A DNA stretch of 64,000 nucleotides from the NCBI RefSeq assembly GCF_000702945.1, contig NZ_JNLE01000003.1, positions 1,225,501 to 1,289,500 of the forward strand. Reading direction: 5' to 3'. This stretch comes from Clostridium sp. KNHs205. Lineage in GTDB: Bacteria > Bacillota > Clostridia > Lachnospirales > Lachnospiraceae. The notes under the pieces are model-generated. The model ran no database searches. It was not told the DNA's origin and was given only the letters and a program-made list of their open reading frames with translations. The translations under genes and the position numbers were made by a program. The number at the start of each line of letters is the position of its first letter. Position 1 is the first letter of the stretch. Shown in pieces: positions 49,734 to 56,676 of the stretch.

Positions 49734-51242
49734 GTGGCTGAGGAAAAGATACAGGCGCAGGAAAAGGTGCAGACAGAGCAGGAGCTAAATGAGCTTTTGA
49801 AGGTAAGAAGGAACAAGCTTTCCGAATTAAAGGAAAACGGCAAGGATCCTTTTCAGATAATGAAATACCAGGTAACACACCAGTCAAAGGATATCGAAGC
49901 TGAATTTGAAACCCTGGAAGGCAAGGAAGTATCCATTGCCGGACGTATCATGTCCAAACGTGTAATGGGTAAGGCCTCTTTTTGCAATATCCAGGATATC
50001 AAGGGAAATATCCAGGTGTATGTAAGAAAGGACGCAATCGGAGAAGAACTTTATGCTGAGTTCAAGAAATATGACATGGGTGATATCGTTGGTATTACCG
50101 GTGAGGTATTTAAGACTCATACAGAAGAGATTTCCGTAAAGGTTACAAGCATTGTTCTTTTAACAAAGAGCCTTCAGATACTGCCTGAAAAATATCACGG
50201 ACTGAAGGATACCGATGTCAGATATCGTCAGAGATATGTTGACTTGATCGTGAATCCGGAAGTAAAGGATACCTTTATCAAACGTTCACTCATCATCAGA
50301 GAAATCAGAAAGTATCTGGATGGAAAGAACTTTATTGAGGTAGAGACACCTGTTCTGGTTCCTAATGCAGGCGGAGCAGCCGCAAAACCTTTCTTCACTC
50401 ACCATAACGCGCTGGATGAAGACATTCATTTACGTATTTCCTTAGAGTTATATCTGAAGAGACTGATCGTCGGCGGACTTGAGAGAGTGTATGAAATCGG
50501 AAGAGTATTCCGTAATGAGGGTCTTTCCGTAAGACACAATCCTGAGTTTACACTGTTGGAGCTCTATCAGGCTTATACAGATTATTATGGTATGATGGAT
50601 CTTGCAGAAGAGCTGTACCGTACCGTTGCTCAGAATGTACTCGGCACAACTACAATATCCTATGATGGTGTTATTATAGACTTAAGCAAGCCTTTCGAGA
50701 GAATGACCATGTTAGAGGCTGTTAAGAAATATTCCGGTGTTGATTTCTCTGAGGTTAAAACAGAGGAAGAAGCAAAAGCAATTGCGAAAGAGCATCATGT
50801 TGCATTTGAAGACAGACATAAGAAGGGTGATATCATCAATCTTTTCTTCGAGGAGTTCGTAGAAGAGAATCTGGTACAGCCAACCTTTATCATGGATCAT
50901 CCGGTAGAGATTTCACCGCTTGCCAAGAGAAAGCCGGAAGCACCTGACTTTACTGAGAGATTTGAGTTATTTATAACAAAGAGGGAGATGGCGAATGCAT
51001 TCTCTGAATTAAATGATCCCATTGATCAGAGAGGCCGTTTTGAGGCACAGGAGGCTTTAAAGGCTGCGGGTGATGAAGAAGCTAATTCTATGGATGAAGA
51101 TTTCTTGACGGCATTGGAATATGGTATGCCGCCGACTGGTGGTATTGGTATTGGAATTGACCGTCTTGTAATGCTGCTGACGGATTCTGCGGCGATCAGG
51201 GATGTACTTTTGTTTCCGACGATGAAGAGCTTGGAGAAATAA
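49734..51242 (+). CDS. lysS: Lysyl-tRNA synthetase (class II)
   Basis: A 502-residue class II synthetase. The N-terminal OB fold covers about residues 50-170 ([18 protein letters not shown]). Class II motifs 1-3 follow: [40 protein letters not shown] and [12 protein letters not shown]. The start is GTG at 49734, behind AAGGAAAGGATG; no in-frame ATG gives a better start. A short Lys/Glu/Gln-rich extension precedes the OB fold. A terminator follows at 51322. Confidence 0.97.
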   Translation: MAEEKIQAQEKVQTEQELNELLKVRRNKLSELKENGKDPFQIMKYQVTHQSKDIEAEFETLEGKEVSIAGRIMSKRVMGKASFCNIQDIKGNIQVYVRKDAIGEELYAEFKKYDMGDIVGITGEVFKTHTEEISVKVTSIVLLTKSLQILPEKYHGLKDTDVRYRQRYVDLIVNPEVKDTFIKRSLIIREIRKYLDGKNFIEVETPVLVPNAGGAAAKPFFTHHNALDEDIHLRISLELYLKRLIVGGLERVYEIGRVFRNEGLSVRHNPEFTLLELYQAYTDYYGMMDLAEELYRTVAQNVLGTTTISYDGVIIDLSKPFERMTMLEAVKKYSGVDFSEVKTEEEAKAIAKEHHVAFEDRHKKGDIINLFFEEFVEENLVQPTFIMDHPVEISPLAKRKPEAPDFTERFELFITKREMANAFSELNDPIDQRGRFEAQEALKAAGDEEANSMDEDFLTALEYGMPPTGGIGIGIDRLVMLLTDSAAIRDVLLFPTMKSLEK

Positions 51243-51282
51243 AGCTAGTAAAATCAACGGTTTGTGAGATTAAGTGGTAAGA

Positions 51283-51303
51283 TTTACGACCATTTTACGA
51301 CCA
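51283..51303. repeat. Tandem TTTACGACCA repeat after lysS
   Basis: TTTACGACCA occurs twice with an 11-bp period, 40 bp after lysS and at the point where mobile-element remnants begin. It could be a leftover of an attachment site; this is inference. Confidence 0.35.
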
Positions 51304-51321
51304 ATATAAGAGGACACGTTC

Positions 51322-51357
51322 AAATAGAATCTCTGAAAATGGAGATTCTATTTTTTA
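51322..51357 (+). terminator. Terminator of greA-lysS
   Basis: AATAGAATCTC pairs with GAGATTCTATT, loop of 7-8 bases, followed by TTTTTATC. Confidence 0.85.
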
Positions 51358-51474
51358 TCACATGCTTAGAGAATGATAGAAAATAGTCCATCCCCCATGG
51401 ACAAATGAGCACAGAGTAAATTTTATGGTGATTTTAAATGTATTATATTTCTCCTGAATTTTAGCATTATTATT

Positions 51475-51636
51475 GATAAGAAGGAACACCTTGATTTTAG
51501 TATGGAGAAAGCAAAGCTTCAGGAATGGATTAATTACGCTTTAGAACTTGGAGCAAGAAAAGCAGATATACAATACGGAGATTGGGCTGTAATGCTCGAC
51601 CCAGAGGGACATCCATTTTGCTTTGATGTAGTGTAA
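51475..51636 (+). pseudogene. C-terminal relic of a VOC/glyoxalase-like protein
   Basis: The frame DKKEHLDFSMEKAKLQEW, then LELGARKADIQYGDW and VMLDPEGHPFCFDVV with a stop, matches the second half of glyoxalase-like (VOC) domain proteins. There is no start codon or N-terminal half; upstream codons (FSIII) look like decayed coding. The terminator at 51654 probably belonged to this gene. Confidence 0.6.
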
Positions 51637-51653
51637 GTACATAAAGTCTTAAG

Positions 51654-51692
51654 AAACCATAGGCTATTGAGTTGATATTCTATGGTTTTTTG
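51654..51692 (+). terminator. Terminator after the VOC relic
   Basis: AAACCATAG (51654-51662) pairs with CTATGGTTT (51680-51688), followed by TTTG. Confidence 0.7.
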
Positions 51693-52024
51693 TTAAGCTT
51701 TTATTCAGTTAGATTACAATTAACTTCTGTTATGTAGTGACTTTTGTCAAGTGTAAATTTTGAAAAAATCACTTTTGTGTTTTCCAATGACTGAGAGCAT
51801 ATGGAAAAAGCCTTAGACGTAACAGCTTCCGGCTTTGACCACTCTGTTATACGTGGAATGGTTACCACAGGTCAATGGTCCGCCGTGAGTTCTACTGTCT
51901 AATGGCGTGAATCAAAGTATTTTATTACGATGGCACATAGAAGTCTCGTAGATAACTCGAACCATAAAGGTTTTCTAAAGCTTCTTCCATATGTCCTCAG
52001 TCGTTGGTGGAGCCTAAAGTGCGC
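51693..52024. other. Gene-free segment of foreign appearance
   Basis: About 330 bp without an ORF of note. Base composition is more balanced than the surrounding DNA (for example around 51820-52020), and ACTTTTGTCAAGTGT stands near its left end. It may be the end of a deleted insertion sequence; I recognise no family. Confidence 0.35.
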
Positions 52025-52273
52025 TTACGAAGAACGAGAGATTTTTATGATCTGATTACCTATTGAAATTTCATAGTATGATCCACAATCTCTGCACATG
52101 TTAGATTTTGTCCAAGGACCTTCAAAGATAACATAAGTAGTAGAAGATCCGTCATCCAATGTGACTAATAAGCAATTGGTTGTTTTAACTTTCCATCCAG
52201 GATTATTATCTTCATAGTATTTTATTTGTGGTTCCGATAAGTGAGAATCGAGTATCTTATAGTTCATATACAT
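52025..52273 (-). CDS. Small hypothetical protein, 82 residues
   Basis: An unrecognised soluble protein with a CRDCGSYYEISIG stretch that may bind metal through its two cysteines. GAAAGGAACC lies directly before the ATG at 52273; an ATG at 52267 has better spacing. It is the last of a minus-strand series (52025-53214) that looks like accessory cargo of an integrative element. Confidence 0.5.
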   Translation of the reverse strand: MYMNYKILDSHLSEPQIKYYEDNNPGWKVKTTNCLLVTLDDGSSTTYVIFEGPWTKSNMCRDCGSYYEISIGNQIIKISRSS

Positions 52274-52302
52274 GGTTCCTTTCTCAATATATTTGATATA
52301 AT

Positions 52303-52560
52303 TTATGCAAGTGCATGCATAATAATTGGAGAATCAGATCCTAAATAATCAAGAGCACGTAAAGTATTATAATTGATCCATTCTTCTGAATCGGTTTCTT
52401 CGAAGCCTTCTTCTTCAACAAGCCATCTAACCATTTTGTCATAATCATAGATGGCACGTTTATCTTCTTTGATGCCTACTAAGGCATCATCGTAGGAGTA
52501 ATCAGTTAAGAGTTTTATGCCATTTAGATCATAATCAGCTAATTTATCAAAACTTTTCAT
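52303..52560 (-). CDS. Small hypothetical protein, 85 residues
   Basis: An acidic protein (VEEEGFEETDSEEWINYNTL) of a type often found among accessory genes of clostridial conjugative elements; I cannot name its family. AAGAAAGGAAAC precedes the ATG. It lies between two other small minus-strand genes with gaps of about 30 bp. Confidence 0.55.
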   Translation of the reverse strand: MKSFDKLADYDLNGIKLLTDYSYDDALVGIKEDKRAIYDYDKMVRWLVEEEGFEETDSEEWINYNTLRALDYLGSDSPIIMHALA

Positions 52561-52586
52561 ATCTATTGTTTCCTTTCTTGATAAAA

Positions 52587-52994
52587 TTATCGGAACATAA
52601 ATTGTGTGTCATCATCAATCCAGAGGTGCATACCGTCAGCAGTTAGTATTGCGTGATCGGAATGAACTTCTGTGAGGATTCCTTGTGTGATACTGTCCCC
52701 ATCAAATTCATAAGTTTCATAAATAGTTACTCTTCCTACATTCCAATTTCTCCAGTTTTTTCGGATTATTTCACCACTAACATTTCTCTCTACAAAAGTT
52801 AGCAAAGCAAGTAGACTTTCTGTCTTTTGATCTGCATCGCACTCAGATACAAAAATGGAATAGTAGAGATCTTCTGAATCGGGTTGATAAAATAAGCGGA
52901 AATAATCTAATGCATCGCGGCGGGTTTTGAATTCAAAGATTTTGACCATCTTTTCGTTTCGATATTCAAATTTTACAAAGTATCGGTTATTCAT
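52587..52994 (-). CDS. Hypothetical protein, 135 residues, coupled to the DUF4314-type gene
   Basis: The likely start is the ATG at 52994 (MNNRYFVKFEYRNEK), with AAGGAGATTAC upstream, overlapping the end of the DUF4314-type gene by 8 bp. The longer frame from 53102 would overlap that gene deeply and has no ribosome binding site. It has an N-terminal FVKFEYRN...FKTRRDALDYFR part and an acidic C-terminus (LWIDDDTQFMFR). Function unknown. Confidence 0.55.
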   Translation of the reverse strand: MNNRYFVKFEYRNEKMVKIFEFKTRRDALDYFRLFYQPDSEDLYYSIFVSECDADQKTESLLALLTFVERNVSGEIIRKNWRNWNVGRVTIYETYEFDGDSITQGILTEVHSDHAILTADGMHLWIDDDTQFMFR

Positions 52995-53214
52995 TTGTAA
53001 TCTCCTTGCAACGGTCAACGCCGTAGATAACGTTGAGTCCGGAGCCTTTGTCCCAATATACCATGATGCTTCCGGTATCATCGACACCAATGACGGTGCC
53101 ACGTGTGCCCACCGGAGGGGCCTGTGCGTCGTCCATTTGAACTAGCTCGACACGTGTACCAGTCGGATAAAGGCGGCGCTGGCGGGCCACCTGTTCCTTA
53201 TGTGGAAATTGCAT
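52987..53214 (-). CDS. DUF4314-type small protein
   Basis: A 75-residue protein. TGTRVELVQMDDAQAPPVGT followed by RGTVIGVDDTGSIMVYWDKG is the SH3-like DUF4314 pattern common in clostridial integrative and conjugative elements and prophages; function unknown. I start it at the ATG at 53214, 9 bp after AGGAGG; a GTG at 53223 is the alternative. It follows, and slightly overlaps, the broken gene at 53198-53640, the same order as in intact elements. Confidence 0.8.
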   Translation of the reverse strand: MQFPHKEQVARQRRLYPTGTRVELVQMDDAQAPPVGTRGTVIGVDDTGSIMVYWDKGSGLNVIYGVDRCKEITNE

Positions 53215-53640
53215 GGCCTTCACCTCCTTTGAATGCGCTGTTGCCCGGAAGATATCTCATCAGGATTTTGCGGTCTGCTTTGTACTCGTCACCGATGAAG
53301 CCAAGGCGAAGAAGGAAGCAGCGGAAACAGTAGCGTTCATTGTCCACTGGCTTTTCCGTGGCGCTGATGCGTTTCTGCTTTACACTCATTTCGCAAATGG
53401 CTGCGATGAAGTTGCTGTAGGCTTTGTTTTCTTCCAGCTCAGGCAGTTCGTTGAACCAAGGGAAGGAAATGCTGTCCTTGTTTAGCTCAAAGCGTAGGTC
53501 CTCGATATGCAGGGCGTGCTTGATGAGGAAACTTTGGCATCCAGAAGGTTGGTGAGGTTTCCAACCTTGAACTTATCTAGCGGAAGGGTGATGCTAAGTC
53601 CAGTCTCTTCTGTAGAAGCTACTTCATCATGTGTTGTCAT
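53198..53640 (-). pseudogene. Truncated, frameshifted 'virulence-related' mobile-element gene
   Basis: On the minus strand an ATG at 53640 opens LSITLPLDKFKVGNLTNLLDAK, then near 53535 the sense shifts to another frame: IKHALHIEDLRFELNKD, ISFPWF, AICEMSVKQKRISATEK, YCFRCFLLRLGFIGDEYKA, NSAFKGG. Together these match the C-terminal half of the so-called virulence-related proteins that sit before DUF4314 genes in clostridial conjugative elements. The N-terminal half is missing and the rest is broken by one frameshift, so it is a pseudogene. Confidence 0.65.
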
Positions 53641-53678
53641 ATATCAATTACGAACACACCACGTGGGCACGAAGATGG

Positions 53679-53729
53679 TGAATTGAGTATGAATTGATAT
53701 GTGAATTGAGTTGTGAATTGATATATGAG
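53679..53729. repeat. Short 12-bp tandem repeat
   Basis: Four copies of TGAATTGATATG/TGAATTGAGTTG-type units (11-12 bp) in the gap between the mobile-element relics and the defence island. The rest of 53641-53964 is AT-rich; I fixed no promoter there. Confidence 0.7.
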
Positions 53730-53964
53730 TCCAAATCACGCTATGGAAATTTGATAAAAGCCAAAAATGTTCTTAACACAAATATTAAATTTGACAAATG
53801 GACATGCGGTGATATAATATTTAATAGGTTTTTGACCTGAACAGACCTGAACAGTGTTGTTCCTTTTTTGTCAAAACTAGTATATAAAATGGCCTATGTC
53901 AGATTGGGTCTCGTTTGGCTCATCGTGGTTCATCATGGTTCAAAAACGGAAGGAGTTGTGCTTC

Positions 53965-54279
53965 GTGGAATTTAAAGATTTTTTATCAATATTGAAAAAG
54001 CGAATATCTGATGGTGCAGATGTTCCTTATTTTTTCCGTGATTTGATAGCCATGATTACAGATGTGTCAGAAGATGAGTGGGGTACACAAAAGGACTCAT
54101 CAACCAAATTGACAAAAGAAAACACGCTTCGAAATTATTCAAAGCGTCGATTAAGCAAAAAATTTGCAGAGAGTATTGTTTATAGACTCGATAAAGATTT
54201 ATTTGTAGATTCAATTAACCAAAGGCCAAAGACAGTTAGAGAACTTTTGGCAGATGATTTTAGAGCCGAATATAGGTGA
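53965..54279 (+). pseudogene. 5' part of an interrupted hypothetical gene in the defence island
   Basis: The frame starts best at the GTG at 53965 (VEFKDFLSILKKR), with AGGAG 9 bp upstream; the frame is open back to 53896. It ends at TGA 54277. Shifting one base at the TTTT near 54258 continues the sense (LEPNIGELLADCFVEIIRSAA) until about 54325, where a second shift leads into the frame at 54340-54942. I read this as one gene of about 325 codons broken twice. Family unknown; it contains no recognisable domain. Confidence 0.5.
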
Positions 54280-54339
54280 ACTTTTAGCAGATTGTTTTGT
54301 TGAGATAATTCGTTCTGCAGCTGCCCTGTTCAGCAAGCA

Positions 54340-54942
54340 TTGTTAGAGAATTTATCTCTTGAAAAAGGGATAGTTGATGTTCTAAAAAAGGTTAAAAAGC
54401 TGAATCAGAAGGATTTATCTAATGCTTCTCTTGACCCTAAAGAGATAACGCAAAAAATAAATCCAGAAGACGATTTTGCACTGTATTTGACAATCAATTC
54501 TTATGTTAATGCGTATTATGTTCGCATGAGAGAGATTATGACAAATGCAGATAAACATGGCGAGGATTCTTTGTTTTCGACTCAGCGTAAGCCTCCGTAC
54601 ATTCACTTTAATCGTTATGACAGCTATAAATTTGAAACTCCTAAGGATACAGGTACAGGTTCAAATTATAAAAGAATGATAGTATACGATTTGGCGATAT
54701 TGTTTACTACTGCGCTTCCGGCATTGGCCCATTATTCTTTGCTCTTCAAGTATCTGGAAAAGAATGTCGAGGATGGAATTATCAGAATATATGATAGTAC
54801 TAAAAAGCAGGTGTTTATTGCTTACGATAAACAAGGAGATTGTAGGCCTGAGACAAGAGAAACATTAGAAAGAAACTGTGTTCTCAGACTCTCAAATGAT
54901 AATTGCGAACTATATGGAAGGTCATGGAATATAGAGGAGTAA
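54340..54942 (+). pseudogene. 3' part of the interrupted hypothetical gene
   Basis: A 200-codon frame with no proper start (the first candidate is TTG inside QQALLENLSLEKG). It is in the same frame as 53965-54279, joined through a 60-bp stretch readable only in another frame. The protein is soluble and mixed alpha/beta, with KRMIVYDLAILFTTALPALAHYS as the only hydrophobic part. I recognise no family. It ends 8 bp before the XRE gene, so it is part of the same transcription unit and is probably an accessory component of the island. Confidence 0.55.
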
Positions 54943-54949
54943 AACCAGT

Positions 54950-55162
54950 ATGAAGATGTGTTATAATAAATTATGGAAGTTACTGATCGACAAAAACATG
55001 AAAAAATCGGATTTGAGAAAGAACGCAGGAATCAGTTCATCTTCTCTTGCAAAGCTAGGTAAAGATGAAAATGTTACCACAGAAGTGTTAGCAAAAATCT
55101 GTAATGAACTCAAATGTGATGTAAGTGATATTATGGAATTTGTACCTGATGAAAGTAAATAG
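54950..55162 (+). CDS. XRE-family helix-turn-helix regulator
   Basis: A 70-residue Cro/CI-type protein consisting almost only of the HTH (LWKLLIDKNMKKSDLRKNAG, SSSSLAKLGKD, TTEVLAKICNELKCDVSDIM). GAGGAG stands 9 bp upstream. It lies 47 bp before the ATPase gene of a restriction-like operon, the position occupied by controller proteins in restriction-modification systems; it may time expression of the methylase and nuclease genes (inference). Confidence 0.88.
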   Translation: MKMCYNKLWKLLIDKNMKKSDLRKNAGISSSSLAKLGKDENVTTEVLAKICNELKCDVSDIMEFVPDESK

Positions 55163-55209
55163 ATACTCGGTTTAACTAGGAATCGATTAATTATGAAAGG
55201 GATCTGCAA

Positions 55210-56676
55210 ATGAAAACAAAAAGCTTGCCACCCTATGCGCCTACTTTAATCGAGTCAACAAGAGCAATTGGATATTCTCTTGAGGCAGCAGTGGCCGATA
55301 TTATTGATAACAGTATCGCAGCGAATGCAAAGAATGTTGATATATATTTTTTCCCGGTAGACGGTGCATATATTGCTATTCTTGATAATGGGAAAGGAAT
55401 GACTGAGGAAGAAATTGATATTGCTATGCAATATGGAAGTAAGAATCCAACTGAAGAAAGGGATAAAAAAGATTTAGGACGTTTTGGCTTAGGATTAAAG
55501 ACAGCATCGTTGTCTCAGTGTAGATGTCTGACTGTTATTTCCAAGCAAGGAGGTGAATTAGAGGGACGTCAATGGGATATAGATCATGTTACAGAAGTAG
55601 GAGATTGGTCTTTAATTGTACTTGATGAAGACGAATTAAATCAGCTTCCACAGATTGATGAATTAAAAAAATATGAAACTGGAACACTAGTGATTTGGCA
55701 GAAACTAGATCGCTTGAAGGCGGGAGAAATCAATTTTGAACTATCACTAGGACGTAAAATTGACAGGGTTAGAGATCACCTGTCTCTTGTTTATCATAGA
55801 TACATAGCCGGTGAATCCGGGATCACTAAACTTAAGCTGTCAATAAATGGAGAAAAAGTAAAAGCAATTGATCCGTTTTTGACTGAGAAAAGTGTGCAGG
55901 CAATGGATGATGAGAGCCTGGTCATACAAGGCAATAAAATATTAGTACGGGCATATATTCTTCCGCATATATCCAAGCTCACAGCGGATGAAATAAAAAT
56001 GCTGGGTGGTAAAGATGGTCTTAGAAAACAGCAAGGCTTCTATGTTTATAGGAATAAAAGATTATTAGTATGGGGAACTTGGTTCAGAATGATGAGGCAG
56101 GGAGATTTATCAAAACTTGCCAGAATTCGTGTCGATATTCCCAACACATTAGATGATCTATGGACCCTGGATATAAAGAAATCATCCGCATTACCACCTG
56201 CAGAGGTTAGAAAAAATTTAGAAATAATAATAACCCAAATTGCAGAGCGAAGCAAAAGAACATGGACATTCAGGGGAAAAAAAGAAGTAAGCGATACGGA
56301 AACTCATGTGTGGAATCGAATGAAAAACAAGCAGGGTGGATTTTATTATGAAGTTAATCGCGATCATCCGCTTGTACAGCAATTGGTGAAAGCTAATCCG
56401 AATATGGAAACATCGATATATGCTTTGCTACAGCAGATTGAGATTGGGCTACCTCTTAATCAGCTATATGTTGATCTAAATAATGATGAACAGATCATAA
56501 ATGATAACGAGCAATCAGATATTGAAATAAAAAAATCATTAGAGGATATGATTACTATGTGTGCAGGAAAGCAGGAAAAATGCAATCTGCTGGATGCTGT
56601 TGCTGGTATTGAACCATATTCTGCGCACACTCAAATAATAGAAAAACTAAAGGAGGAAATTTTAGAAAATGAGTAA
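55210..56676 (+). CDS. MORC/MutL-like GHKL ATPase of the defence operon
   Basis: A 488-residue protein with an N-terminal Bergerat (GHKL) ATP-binding fold: N box AAVADIIDNSIAANAKNV (about residues 26-43), G1 LDNGKGMTEEE (59) and G2 LGRFGLGLKTASLSQC (90). A transducer-like domain follows, with RLLVWGTWFRM and RVDIPNTLDDLWTLD. The C-terminal ~130 residues are not recognised. Bacterial ATPases of this type are known next to Z1 helicases, nucleases and DNA methylases. AAAGGGATCTGCAA precedes the ATG. Its stop overlaps the next gene by 8 bp. Confidence 0.88.
   Translation: MKTKSLPPYAPTLIESTRAIGYSLEAAVADIIDNSIAANAKNVDIYFFPVDGAYIAILDNGKGMTEEEIDIAMQYGSKNPTEERDKKDLGRFGLGLKTASLSQCRCLTVISKQGGELEGRQWDIDHVTEVGDWSLIVLDEDELNQLPQIDELKKYETGTLVIWQKLDRLKAGEINFELSLGRKIDRVRDHLSLVYHRYIAGESGITKLKLSINGEKVKAIDPFLTEKSVQAMDDESLVIQGNKILVRAYILPHISKLTADEIKMLGGKDGLRKQQGFYVYRNKRLLVWGTWFRMMRQGDLSKLARIRVDIPNTLDDLWTLDIKKSSALPPAEVRKNLEIIITQIAERSKRTWTFRGKKEVSDTETHVWNRMKNKQGGFYYEVNRDHPLVQQLVKANPNMETSIYALLQQIEIGLPLNQLYVDLNNDEQIINDNEQSDIEIKKSLEDMITMCAGKQEKCNLLDAVAGIEPYSAHTQIIEKLKEEILENE

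Noticed and set aside
52995-53102. N-terminal extension of the 52587-52994 gene
   Set aside because: It would lie antiphase inside the DUF4314-type gene and lacks a ribosome binding site.
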